Positions 11,725 through 22,793 are shown, numbered from the stretch's first letter. The stretch is DNA of 64,000 nt from Eurosta solidaginis (GCF_040869045.1 NC_090319.1:396319601-396383600), one strand, 5' to 3'. Notes: generated by a model from the letters alone, not told the origin. Program-made: numbers and translations.

Positions 11725-13129
11725 TAGGGATGCAAACGATACATCGATGTTTTTAAAACATCGATAGTATCGGATGAAAATCCGATGTTTAACATCGATG
11801 TTTCAAAATTACTCAATATCGAAAAATTGCCGATACATCGATGTTAACTTTGACGATGTTTCGAACATCCACATCTCTAAAGTTGCATTTATTGACGCCA
11901 TTCTTTTTCTTTGTTAAGTTGCTGCAAACTGATGTAAAAAGGGTAGGTTATTAATAATAATTGTTTTAAATTATGTTCTGACTTCTAATTAATATTTTAT
12001 ACTAAATAAATAGGTGAACATCTTAATCGAAAGTGCAGTATGGCCAGTGTAAAGGCGTGAGGTAAATATGTAGATCGTGAAGTAGTATCCCGGGATTTTT
12101 GGAATAATGTTATTGTGTGGATAATACTTAATTTTTACACCGCCTTTGATTGCCTTTGATAACAGCGTAATAGTTTTTATTTTCAGCTACTTTGACCAAC
12201 ATTGCTTTTATTTAATAATGGGCTGCTTTTTGATTACTTTTAAAAGGAAGTTGCTTGCACTGCTATCATTCTAATTTGTAATTATTAATATTAAATTAAA
12301 ACAAAATTGCACATTTTTAATAACTTCTATTTTCCACAAACTTCTTGCAGAAATCAATATGCCGAACAAAAGTAAGGTGTGGCGTGCCAACTCCGCAAAG
12401 TGTCTATTGTGCAGCAAAACTCTAAGGCAATACATCAAATATACATTGTATTTATGTAGGATGAGTACAAGTATGAAAAATGTTAAATGAATTTTTGCCT
12501 GATCTCAGTTTTTTCTGTTTTCTTATTATAATTTATGTTATACATATATACATATTGACATGTTGTCTTATTTGAATGAATTGCTTAACAAACATCTTAT
12601 ATGTAATTATATAACTTAATGTTTGGTCTCATACGGAATTGAATAAAACAATAAATAAAAATATATTACTTATCAGTATTTTGGTACATCACTCCTAGGG
12701 GTAGAGTCAGTAGCTAAATTCTACATAAGTATATCCCACCAGCGCTGCTGATTTGACCCAGGCGAAAATTTGAATTTAAATTTTTTGCATTGAAAGCGCA
12801 ACACAATTTTTGGTTTTGGCCGGTAACTGCATACATAACCTCTGCAGATTTTAAAGGGGCCTTTAAAATACATACATTTCTGGTAGATTTTTCTTAAAAA
12901 TTCCTCGATTTCGGGGTGTGTGAGCTAATCTCACAAACCAGGCGACTATAAATATCACCCCACCCACTAGAGCCACGTAGTTTTTCCAAAATTTAATTCT
13001 ACTGAAAAAACATCGGAAAACATCGATGTATCGATCTTTTCTTCTGATGTTTTTTATCATCGATGCTTATTTTGTCGATACATCGAAACATCGATGTATC
13101 GATGTTGCTCCTCAAAATTTGCATCCCTA
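11725..13129. mobile_element. Non-autonomous hAT transposon (1.4 kb) inside a SINE
   Basis: The terminal inverted repeat TAGGGATGCAAA begins at 11725 and its reverse complement ends at 13129. The 8-bp target duplication CTTGGGAG lies at 11717-11724 and 13130-13137. Eight-bp duplications and short terminal repeats define the hAT superfamily. Both subterminal regions are packed with the palindrome ACATCGATGT and variants, as expected of transposase-binding sites. The interior is AT-rich and non-coding apart from a BED-finger stub. Confidence 0.9.
12359..12490 (+). pseudogene. BED-type zinc-finger stub of a hAT transposase
   Basis: A 43-codon ORF beginning MPNKSKVWRANSAKCLLCSKTL. The order Val-Trp followed by Lys-Cys-x2-Cys-x-Lys-x-Leu is typical of the start of a BED finger, which opens many hAT transposases. 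The His pair that should complete the finger is missing. The ORF is preceded by 'cttcttgcag', a plausible 3' splice site. I infer this is the first domain of the parent transposase left behind after internal deletion. It is short, so chance similarity is possible. Confidence 0.45.
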
Positions 13130-13264
13130 CTTGGGAGGCTATCGCTTACATTTATTTTATTTATTTTTTTAACATTAAGATTGAATACATAAGAACTTTA
13201 AGAATTAAATTCAACTCTAAACAAAAGAGAATTTAATTTTCTTTTTTTTAAATTAAACATCAGG

Positions 13265-15223
13265 TCAGATATGAGAGTATTGAATTATGCAAAGCAGTAA
13301 AAGAGTATTCCATGATAATACAATTATACAAATCATTATAGTACGAGCACCAATCACGCAGGGGCTTATATTTTGTCGCCAAGTTGATAGGTGGAAGGGC
13401 ACATAGTGTCTATATATTCTGCTGGGGACAGCGAAATTTAGGTGACTGACAAGGTAAGAAGAGTCTATCTCACCAATGATAAGCTTGTGAAGGAACATTA
13501 CCCCAAGTAATATTCTTCGGTTTTCCAATTTTGGCAACCTAATAAGAAGCAGCCTATGTTTGTATGGTGGTAGATGAAGGTTAGGATCCCAGTTAAGGCC
13601 ACGGAGTTCGGAAATTAAAAATTGTTTCTGAGCCGACTCAATTCGTTGTATATAATTTTGATACCGCGGGCACCAGAAACACGAGCAGTACTCAAGTATT
13701 GGACGTACTAAAGATGTGAAGAGGAGCTTAGTGAGATACGGATCATCAAACTCTTTGGCCCGCCGCTTCACAAATCCAAGTACCCCTGTTGCTTTGTTCA
13801 CAATTGATGAAATATGCATATTGAAACACAGTTTCGGATCAAATAGAACTCTCAAATCTCTTACAACAGATATACGCTCCAAGGGCGTGCTATTTAAGGT
13901 ATAAGATGTCAAAATTGGCTTTATACGATGAAATGTTATCACATTGAATTTAAAACAGTTTAAATCTAGTAAATTCGCTGTACACCAGCATTGAAAAGAG
14001 TCCAAGTCGGCCTGCAAGAGATGGAAAGAGGATAACTCAGAGGGAATGTATGTATAACAAAGTTTAACATCATCCGCATTCATAAAAGTTCGGGAATGTA
14101 AGATAATTTTTTAGTAAATCGTTTATGAACAGGGTAAAATTAATGACTACCCTGAGGAACCCTAGACGTTACGTTAAACTTCTTAAAAAGACAATTGAAA
14201 GTTTTAGGGATAGCTGACAGCTTGGCTATGCCCCTATAGTCCTCAATATTAGATCTACTACATTTTTTGTGCAAAGGGATGATAAATGACTCCTTCCAAA
14301 TTAATGGCAAAGTTCCAGATTCCGCGGATAGCGTAAATAATTTAGTAACCGGCTCAGATAAATTCACAATACTTAAGCACACAACTAGGAACACATTCAG
14401 ACCCCGGAGAAAAAATTGGTTTCAAATCCAAAAGAGTCTGAAGAACAGTATTGTTATCGATGACTGGATTTAGTATGCAATTAAAGATTCCTAATTTATA
14501 CGGATATTGACCAGATTGAAATGTTTTCGATGAATACATCGATTTAAAGAAATATGCAAATAAATTCGCGATATCATTATCGTAATTAGCATGTTACAAC
14601 CAAAAGATAAGACAGCTGGAAATCCAGAAATTTTCCTCGTAGAGTTAACAAAACTATAAAATATTTTTGGATTACTGAAAAACTGAAGTTTACAACTGGT
14701 TAAATAATTCTTGTAAAACATTTTAATAAGACAATGAAAGTTAGAGGGAACAACTAGATACTTTGAAAAGTCAGATGGTATTCCTGATCTCACAAAACGT
14801 TTATAAAGCCTAGATTTGATGTTATTAAGTCACACAAGTTGTTTAGAGAACAAAGGTGGCTTGTTTGACCCTACACTAACGCATCGGAGGGGAACACAGC
14901 TTTCACAGAAGCAATTAAGAGTAACGTAAAATAAGGAAATTGCTAATTCTAGGTCATAACACACATACAAATCTGACCAATCATGGTTAGCAATCAATTC
15001 ATTTAGTTTAAGGAAGTTGGTTTTAAACAAATTTCTCGAACGAGATTTTAATTTTGATACATCAAACACATTAGAAGGTAGAACAATTTCAATCGTAGGG
15101 TGTAGGGGATCCTCAGGAAGAGATGGGGGAATGGAGAAATACGATTAAGAGTGGTACCCACAGAGTCATCCACAAATACCAACTCAAGAATCTTATTCTT
15201 CCAATTTAACACATCGTTGACGT
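13265..15223 (-). pseudogene. LINE middle segment duplicate 1 plus RT C-terminus
   Basis: Repeats the content of duplicate 2 with about 2-3% differences and the same RT palm deletion, then continues into the unique RT thumb (GVLGFVKRRAKEFDDPYL, LVRPILEYCSCFWCP) down to 13265. Here the catalytic YADD has become NADD (Tyr to Asn at about 14080). Both lesions rule out activity. Confidence 0.75.
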
Positions 15224-16551
15224 AAGGTATAAGATGTCAAAATTGGCTTTATACGATGAAATGTCATCACATTGAATTTAAAACAGTTTAAATCTAGTAA
15301 ATTCGCTGTACACCAGCATTGAAAAGAGTCCAAGTCGGCCTGCAAGAGATGGAAAGAGGATAACTCAGAGGGCATGTATGTATAACAAAGTTTAACATCA
15401 TCCGCATACATAAAAGTTCGGGAATGTAAGATAATTTTTGGTAAATCGTTTATGAACAGGGTAAAATTAATGACTACCCTGAGGAACCCTAGACGTTACG
15501 TTAAACTTCTTAAAAAGACAATTGAAAGTTTTAGGGATAGCTGAAAGCTTGGCTATGCCCCTATAGTCCTCAATATTAGATCTACTACATTTTTTGTGCA
15601 CAGGGATGATAAATGACTCCTTCCAAATTAATGGCAAAGTTCCAGATTCCGCGGATAGCGTAAATAATTTAGTAACCGGCTCAGACAAATTCACAATACT
15701 TAAGCACACAACTAGGAACACAATCAGACCCCGGAGAAAAAATTGGTTTCAAATCCAAAAGAGTCTGAAGAACAGTATTGTTATCGATGACTGGATTTAG
15801 TATGCAATTAAAGATTCCTAATTTATACGGATATTGACCAGATTGAAATGTTTTAGATGAATACATCGATTTAAAGAAATCTGCAAATAAATTCGCGATA
15901 TCATTATCGTAATTAGCATGTTACAACCAAAAGAGAAGACAGCTGGAAATCCAGAAATTTCCCTCGTAGAGTTAACAAAACTATAAAATCTTTTTGGATT
16001 ACTGAAAAACTGAAGTTTACAACTGGTTAAATAATTCTTGTAAAACATTTTAATAAGACAATGAAAGTTGGAGGGAACAACTAGATACTTTGAAAAGTCA
16101 GATGGTATTCCTGATCTCACAAAACGTTTATAAAGCCTAGATTTGATGTTATTAAGTCACACAAGTTGTTTAGAGAACAAAGGTGGCTTGTTTGACCCTA
16201 CACTAACGCATCGGAGGGGAACACAGCTTTCAAAGAAGCAATTAAGAGTAACGTAAAATAAGGAAATTGCTAATTCTAGGTCATAACACACATACAAATC
16301 TGACCAATCATGGTTAGCAATCAATTCATTTAGTTTACGGAAGTTGGTTTTAAACAAATTTCTCGAACGAGATTTTAATTTTGATACATCAAACACATTA
16401 GAAGGTAGAACAATTTCAATCGTTGGGTGTAGGGGATCCTCAGGAAGAGATGGGGGAATGGAGAAATACGATTAAGAGTGGACCCACAGAGTCATCCACA
16501 AATACCAACTCAAGAATCTTATTCTTACAATTTAACACATCGTTGATCTGA
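15224..16551 (-). pseudogene. LINE middle segment, duplicate 2 (linker to RT palm)
   Basis: Contains the linker (MFDVSKLKSRSRNLFKTNF), the pre-RT region, the RT motif LPLIWKESFIIPVHKK and EDYRGIAKLS, then a jump straight to SRVPQGSH and YADDVKLCYTY. The usual 60-80 residues between YRGI and PQGS are missing, so the palm is deleted. The catalytic YADD is intact in this copy (near 15405). Several stops separate the pieces. It joins duplicate 1 at about 15223. Confidence 0.75.
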
Positions 16552-17143
16552 ACGAGAGATACATATATCCAAAAGAGATTTACAAAATTCATGTTGAATG
16601 CTGGGGATCAAAAAGTGAGCCACTTATGTTTATCCAGTTCACCGAGGGCAAATTAAAATCACCAAGAACTACTATACGATCTTTCTCTCGTAACTGAGAA
16701 TAGCTAAGTTATGGTAAGAATAAATAAGCAAATCCGAACGAGGCGGTATATTTGAACAGCAAATGAATAAACTGTAACTATGTAATGACAGCTTCACCGC
16801 TAAAAATTCTATGTCAGATGAGTTGTCCGACGTCAACAACTCCGACGCAAAGCGTGAGTCCACAGCAATGAGGACACCTACACTAGATATACGATCACGC
16901 CGATGAACCACAAAATTGTTTGAGAAAAGCTCAGAATTAAAGGTATCAGGTTTTAACAGGGTTTCGGTGAAGGATACAACTTGCGCTGTGAAAGAAAATC
17001 TATTAAGAAAAAACGCGTTCAGTTTAGACGTAAACCACGAACATTTTGGTAGTGGATATTTAGAAAAACTGAGTCAGTCAGTTAAGTTGCTAACCCTGCG
17101 GTATTGGTTAGCCCGTTTTTTGGGTTTTGTACCACCAATATAA
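16550..17143 (-). pseudogene. LINE endonuclease domain (AP type), partial
   Basis: Minus-strand translation gives SFTETL (catalytic Glu motif), HRRDRISSVGVLIAVDS, and, after a frame change near 16670, VLGDFNLPSVNW with the conserved Asp-Phe-Asn. These are the E and D/N motifs of AP endonucleases that nick target DNA for LINE priming. The plus-strand ORF at 16916-17143 is a shadow. Frameshifts make it inactive. Confidence 0.7.
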
Positions 17144-17408
17144 ATTACAGCAAACACTAGCGACAAATTTAGAAAAAAATATTAATTATGTTTAAAAAAT
17201 GTTTAAAAGAATAATTTTAGCTTTTATTACCTGTTATAGAATTAGGTTTAACCTGGCTACAACGGCTTTCGTGCTGCTCTGTCGCGCCGAAAATAACGAC
17301 GCTCATAAGAACATGTGTAAAAATAATATGACAGATGTGGCGGCTGCACCGCTGTCGTGAATGTAGTCAGCCCCACTAACTTTAGCAATGCCAACTTGAG
17401 GTTTCAAG
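17144..17408. other. Unclassified spacer with hAT target site
   Basis: AT-rich sequence with a small CG-containing patch (17270-17400) and no ORF. The last eight bases (17401-17408, GTTTCAAG) are the left target duplication of the hAT transposon that follows. Confidence 0.6.
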
Positions 17409-19432
17409 CAGTGTTGTCAGACATTTTTGGAGCTTATAGCTAAATTGACAAAAAAAATAGTTAAAAACAGCTAAAAAAAAATTTCATAGCCAAAAAAAAT
17501 AGCTAAATTTTTTTTTTTAAAATAGCTAAATAAGCCTTTATTTCACATTAAATTACACCACATATGTATGTCTGTAGTTACTAGATTATTGTAAAGCAAA
17601 AAAAAAATAATAATAATTCAGTCATGGAAAATATTCTTTATAAATACATATCGTTACCTTAATTCACAAAGGCCCTGTCTTTAATGCAATTCCTATGTAG
17701 ATAGGGCCTTTGTGAATTAAGGTAGCGATATGTACATATGTACATAAATTAAATTATAATAGTAACATAAATTATAATCTCGAATAGTTAATACACATCA
17801 CTCAAGTTTTATTCAAAAATTAAATTGAATCACAGTTCAAAAACAAAATCATCTTCTTCGTTTAATTCACATGTTGAATCGTATATATTTCCTGAATTCA
17901 TTGATTTTATGAGATCAGGTATACTAAAGTTATGACAACATTTTCCAAGTCTCCTAAGACCGTAACTTATAGTTAATAAAGAGTTTAACATCAAAATCTG
18001 CATTCTACTCCTTTGCTTAGTTTTTATTAAATTCATTACAGAAAAACTTCGTTCTATTTCCGCATTACTAAGCGGTAGGATTAGCAAATTAAATACGAAC
18101 TGTTGTAATTCCGCAAACGGATTTTCATTAATGGCATTTCTAAACTCTCTTACCTCTATCCAAAACTTTACTGTAGAAGCGGTCTCTTGCCATGGATATG
18201 AGTATAGCTTTTTCCATTGCATTTCTATAACAGTAATTTCATCTTCGTTAAAAGAGCCCTTTTCTGCCTAGAACGTATCAAATATTTTGGGCTTCACAAC
18301 ATTTAAAGCATTTTTTATAGCAAACAACTCAATATTTTTTAAAGTTTGGATATTCTGTAGTAGGCGTTGGCGTAGCTGCTCAATTAACTTGATAATAAAA
18401 TTCTGAAAAAATTTCCGAATGCATTGTTCTGCATCTTCATCAATGCTACCTTCGCCTTTTTTTAATTTTATATATTCTTCAAAATAATAATGAAATTGTG
18501 GAAATGGAGTTAAATATGTTGTAAGCGGAGAACACAAAGGGTCAACATTTTTACATGGAGATATTATTTGATTACATAGATCAGTGATCAACAAAACTAG
18601 CTAAGAAAAAGTTTTGTGGGATCTGCATCATTCGATTCGAATAATTTGTTAACTTTCTGAACTTCGCTTAGCAGTGGCTTTAAAAACTGAAGATATGCTA
18701 AATTTGTATCATTATAAAGAGATGCCAATAACTTTGCTTTGTGGCATGTTTCCTTCAGTGCAGCAATTTTAAAATGTGTTCGCAGCTCCAGCCATTGATC
18801 TACTAATCGTTTGATCGCCACTTCAATAGATAACCACCTAGTATCACATGCCCTGACAATTTGTATTGGTTGCAGTCCATCATTAATGGCAGAAAAAATG
18901 GCTCTGTATTGATTTTGTCTTGCAGCAGACTTGGAAACCAATTATACGTTTCTGCCACAAGAAATTCTATTTCACTAGGAATAATTTTTGATGAGGTAGA
19001 GACAGCTATCTGCATCGAATGACAAATACATGGTACTAGTTTTATTTTCGGATTGAGCCCTTTCAATCGAGCGATTACACCTCTATTGACACCGGTCATA
19101 ACATTAGCATTGTCCGTTCCTAGACCTACCATATTTTCTATGCGTAAATTGCACTCTTCCAGCGACTTAAGAATTGATTCAACAATGCCCTCCAATGTAT
19201 AGTCTTTTAGCTCAGCTAATTTTAAAAACAATTTATAATTTGTTTGGAACTTTCGCTATAGTAACGAATGACAATACCCAGATACTTTTCCACGCTAATG
19301 TCAGTTGACTCGTCTATTATCAGACTAAACTTATTTGTTTTAATGTCATCCATTAATAATTTTTTGAAATGAGGAAATAATAAATTATTTTAATATAATT
19401 TATTTATGACAGCGCTACATTTTGTCCTACCA

Positions 19433-19560
19433 AGCTTTAAACTGGCTGCAGTTTCACTATCGTCAAATATGTCTTTGTAATTGTATCAGATGATCCAAGC
19501 TTTAAACTGGCTGCAGTTTCACTATCGTCAAATATGTCTTTTTAATTGTATCAGATGATC
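19433..19560. repeat. 64-bp tandem duplication private to U1
   Basis: The segment beginning 'aagctttaaactggctgcag' occurs at 19433 and again at 19497 with one difference. U2-U4 have one copy. U1 also lacks about 36 bases just after it that the other units retain (agataaaatcgatgtatgcg...). Confidence 0.9.
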
Positions 19561-19586
19561 AACAGCATTTGCTAATTCTGCCTTTA

Positions 19587-19943
19587 AAAAAATAAATAAA
19601 TGTAAGGCGCGATAATCTCCGAAGATCTCTAAGGCCGAGCTTCTCTTCCAATTTGCATCGTGCTCCTCTTGATTTTCCCTACAAATTGGCCGGAAGGGAC
19701 CTACATGTTGTATGCCGACTCCGAACGGCATCTGCAAGGCAGATGAGTTTTCACTGAGAGCTTTTCATGGCAGAAATACACTCGGGGCGCTTGCCAAACT
19801 CTGCCGAGGGGCGACCCCGCTTAGAAAAATTTTCTTCTAATTGAAAAACCTTATTTCTAAAATTTTGATGTTGATTTGCCCGGGGTGTGAACCCAGGGCA
19901 TAAGGTGTGGTAGGCGGAGCACGCTACCATCACACCACGGTGG
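19587..19943 (-). mobile_element. SINE in the hAT transposase gene (U1)
   Basis: A 357-bp tRNA-derived SINE on the minus strand. The B box is near 19890 and the A-rich tail faces left. The flanking 10-bp duplication TCTGCCTTTA is at 19577-19586 and 19944-19953. Removing the SINE and one duplication joins ...VVKA to ELANAV in frame, so it landed in an open reading frame. Confidence 0.93.
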
Positions 19944-20709
19944 TCTGCCTTTACTACGCTGTTATTTACCGTCACTGATCGAAAAGGTAAAGGTGGTTGT
20001 ATACCCCGGGAAAAAGGAGACATTGCATTTGCATGCTTTTTAGTTTTCGCATGTAAAATCAAGCCATACAACTTCGGCTTCAATATGCAGTGACAATATT
20101 TGCAAGCAATATTGTCTCCATCGTTGCTAACCCACTTCTCAAATCGTTTGTCCTTCAACCAAGATGATCGAAAGCCTTGCTTGTACTTTCTAAGGTGAAA
20201 AATTAAACACAAAATAATGCACCAATTCACCAAGAAAATACAACCTCTTTTCACTTGTACACGGCTTTTCGTCAGTGCTGCTATCGCTGCTGTCATTCCT
20301 AAAATAAAAGGGTGTAATAAGCAAAGAATTTCAATATAAAAACGGCTAATTTGTAATACCTTTCCATTTCGACGGTCTATTATGAAAAAACGTGCACATG
20401 AATAAGCGATTGACTATTAAATTTGGAAGTAGCAATTCGATTACATACCAATAATCGATATAATAAAAATGTATTGGGCATGCCAGACTACCAACTTTTG
20501 AACAATTTGATAGCCATAAGGCAGAGTGCACACGGTCGATATTTATATTCTAAAAAGTTCTGTGAAAATAATTTGGCAAATTACAAAATTTTTTTAGCTA
20601 AAATAGCTAACTCGATTAAAAAAATAGCTAATAGCTAAACCCGAATTTCTATAGCTAAACGCCGAAAAAAATAGCTAAAAATAGCTAAAATGGCATCAAT
20701 GGTTTCAAG

Positions 20710-21380
20710 CCATAGGTTGGCAAAGGTACCCCATCTGGGTATTACGCTCTTCACACGTATTCTTATGCTCTTCATTTCAGTTGCTGTTGAGAGCGAAAAA
20801 TCAATTGCGCCACAGTGGGGTTACATGCCAACCTAATAAAACCGTACTGCGTTTTTTTAGCACACGCAAACAACCGGCGTTTTTTGCTCTTAACCCAAAT
20901 AAGCATGCGTTGCGACAATGTAAAACATGTGTGCAAATGTCAAATCTAAATGGTTACGCAGAACAAAAATTGGAAATCGAGTTAGGTTTACACGCATGCT
21001 CTCATACGAGTTGTATGTCCATGAGACATTTTTGACAGAAAATGACCTGCGTGCGTTTAGAACAGAATTTTCATGCCAGTCGTGTTGCAGACAGCAAAGG
21101 GATGACATGTATCGTCGTTTTGTTCATATTTTTTATGCAATAGCAATAAATTATAGAAATGGGGAAAACGCGTTTAACAGAATCTGTCAAGCAGAGTTAG
21201 TTAAGTAATGTTAGGCAAGGAAACATTTTTTAGGCGATGTTTTAATAAAAAAAATTGTTGTGAAACTGTGAGCAGATTTTTCTAACAAGAAATATTTTCC
21301 TCGGCACCCAAAAATCCCTTCGCTTTGAGTTTTCATCAAAACGGAAGTGTTTCTTAGCGCCGCAAAAAATATAATTCTTA
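20710..21380. other. Duplicated flank of the hAT insertion, U1 copy
   Basis: Sequence just outside the hAT right end, shared by all four units (U2 29428 on, U3 38147 on, U4 42170 on). Short ORFs exist on both strands, but none matches a family I know. U1 and U4 share the version 'cagttgctgttgagagcgaaaaatc' where U2 and U3 have a 17-base shorter form, a useful lineage marker. Confidence 0.7.
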
Positions 21381-21394
21381 ATTTTGCATGCTCT

Positions 21395-21800
21395 CATTAA
21401 CATATATACTTTTATGGCAATTTCTTGTTAGCAATGCATTTGACAAATTTCTGGAAGTCAATCTGCCCCTATGCTTTGAGCAGATGAATTTAATGTCAGG
21501 AAAAATGTGCTAACAGAAGAATGTTGATGGGAAAAATGACAAAATCTTAAGGGAAATTTCTGTAAGATTTGTAAAAAATTTGCTATCTAAGTTTCTCCAG
21601 AAATCGGTAATATCGGTTTCATCATTAACTGACATTTCGCTTCTTAGAATTAATAATTCTTTTTGAATTTCAAATGAATATTGGGTTATGTCACAAGCTA
21701 ACGGACTTTCAAATATGTCAATTAAGAGCTTAATTTTTCGAAAGTCTTGAAATCTGTCTTCAAAGTTGAAAAAGAGGGCTTCCAATAACTTCGTGTGTTC
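21395..21800 (-). pseudogene. Second hAT transposase fragment (Charlie/ZBED-like C-terminus), U1
   Basis: Minus-strand translation gives FNFEDRFQDFRKIKLLIDI, FEIQKELLILRSEM, DFWRNL, LSFFPSTFFC and, past a stop, CSKHRGRLTSRNLSNALL. This series (F-x-x-RF-x-D-F, E-L-x-x-L, a PST/FGST-type Cys motif, then K-x-R-x-RLT-x-x-L) matches the C-terminal region of Charlie/ZBED-type hAT transposases. It is a different family from the hAT copy beside it. Only the C-terminal part remains; no terminal repeats were found. Confidence 0.6.
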
Positions 21801-21924
21801 ATTGTTTACTTTTAAAATATCAATACTGTTAATTAAGGTGTAGGTTTGGGAAAAACTTGAATAATCCCCAGCTTTGATTTCAGAAAGTAGTAAATATAAA
21901 ATAGTTTGAAAATTAATAACTTCT

Positions 21925-22257
21925 CAAAATCATCTTCTTCGTTTAATTCACATGTTGAATCGTATATATTTCCTGAATTCATTGATTTTATGACATCACT
22001 AGGTATACTAAAGTTATGACAACATTTTCCAAGTCTCTTAAGACCGTATCTTATAGTTAATAAAGAGTTTAACATCAAAATCTGCATTCTATTCCTTTGC
22101 TTAGTTTTTATTAAATTCATTACAGAAAAACTTCGTTCTATTTCCGCATTACTATGCGGTAGGATTAGCAAATTAAATACGAACTGTTGTAATTCCTCAA
22201 ACGGATTTTCATTAATGGCATTTCTTACCTCTATCCAAAACTTGACTGTAGAAGTGG
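21925..22257 (-). pseudogene. hAT transposase C-terminus, U2
   Basis: Carries the dimerisation motif NAEIERSFSVMNLIKTKQ. At the junction the reading frame runs on into the flank (to 21833), replacing the native last residues by about 30 unrelated ones (EKLLIFKLFYIYYFLK). The N-terminal remainder of the gene lies at 26945-29074, beyond the LTR element. The first four bases of the LTR-element target duplication (GTGG) are 22254-22257. Confidence 0.8.
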
Positions 22258-22793
22258 TGTAGCATTATACGTCATACCCACTGTAATGTAGCATTATGCT
22301 TCATACCCACTGTAACACACTTGCAGTAATACTCATCATAAACTCCAAATATATTTTAGTAATAATCATATTACAATATTGTCCAACATAAATTATTGAA
22401 CTAACCCAGACGGTTAACCAACATCAATGGAATGCCGAATATGAGACCCATATCCATTCACAGTTAATAAATTTTGAGTATACATACAAACATACAACCC
22501 ATTGTGGAAAAATACCAAAACACTCAAATTGATCTGCTGACGTTGCTAACACATGTACAAACCTACATGTATGGAGCCATGCATACAAAACTACATGTAT
22601 ACAAAGACTGTATACAAACGTACATGTATGCATACTCCATTTCCTATGTACTTATTTTTAGTTATTAGTATTAAGATATTTATGAATGTATAGGTTAAGT
22701 CAATTACTAAAAAAGACAAGAATTTATTTAATAAAGCGAAGATTTAATGTCGCACCATCATACGTGCAACGTCTTTTAATTCCTAATACTTCA
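22258..22793 (+). repeat. 5' LTR, U2
   Basis: 536 bp, TG...CA ends. It opens with a 29-bp near-duplicate (tgtagcattatacgtcatac, then tgtagcattatgcttcatac). A polyadenylation-type AATAAA lies near 22730. Confidence 0.92.

Larger units (their letters stand above)
11453..13170 (+). mobile_element. tRNA-derived SINE, split by a hAT insertion
   Basis: The head 'ggccaccgtggtgtgatggt' and the tRNA-like B box 'gggttcacaccccgggc' (about 11508-11523) mark an RNA polymerase III SINE. The body matches the SINE copies at 19587, 28294, 37013, 41045 and 45182. It is interrupted at 11725-13129; the last bases (ggctatcgcttacatttatt) resume after 13137. Compared with the other copies it has deletions in the middle (around 11650) and near the 3' end, so it is an old copy. 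The flanking duplication is not clean. Confidence 0.85.
13180..17143 (-). mobile_element. CR1/jockey-like LINE with internal tandem duplication
   Basis: A minus-strand non-LTR retrotransposon. Reading from 17143 downward: endonuclease (to about 16550), then a 1.33-kb middle segment present twice (16551-15224 and 15223-13896), then the RT thumb and C-terminal region, and an AT-rich 3' region ending next to the SINE tail at 13170. No gag-like ORF1 and no RNase H are visible. The RT lacks an RNase H domain and has LVRPILEY plus a GVL-type motif, as in CR1/jockey relatives; the exact clade is uncertain. No clear target duplication was found. The 5' end is probably truncated near 17143. Confidence 0.75.
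17830..20367 (-). pseudogene. hAT transposase, U1 copy (SINE-interrupted, frameshifted)
   Basis: A cut-and-paste transposase. Suggested model: Met at 20367, 8-base exon 1 (20367-20360), intron 20359-20299, exon 2 (20298-20245), intron 20244-20190 (both GT-AG), then a long exon to the stop at 17830. Exon 3 opens with a zinc-finger domain (SSWLKDKRFEKWV, CKYCHCILKPKLYGLILHAK, TKKH). After the SINE come DESTDIS (first catalytic Asp), GTDNANVMTG (second), CICHSMQIA, DTRWLSIE, and the C-terminal hAT dimerisation motif NAEIERSFSVMNLIKTKQ. Lesions: SINE at 19587-19943, a frame change near 19240 seen in all copies, another near 18940, a stop near 18600, and a private 64-bp tandem duplication at 19433-19560. 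It is unlikely to be functional. Confidence 0.8.
17409..20701 (-). mobile_element. hAT transposon, complete copy in unit U1
   Basis: 3293 bp bounded by an imperfect terminal repeat (CAGTGTTGTCA at the left; reverse complement of the right end CATTGATGCCA, 8 of 11 matching) and the 8-bp duplication GTTTCAAG at 17401-17408 and 20702-20709. The subterminal regions are dense in 'aaatagctaaa' motifs on both sides. The transposase gene is on the minus strand and carries a SINE. This is the only one of the four copies that keeps the left end (17409-17843); the others begin at the segmental-duplication junction. Confidence 0.85.

Noticed and set aside
13180..13265. Target-site duplication for the CR1/jockey-like LINE
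   Set aside because: No convincing direct repeat between 13170-13200 and 17143-17170.
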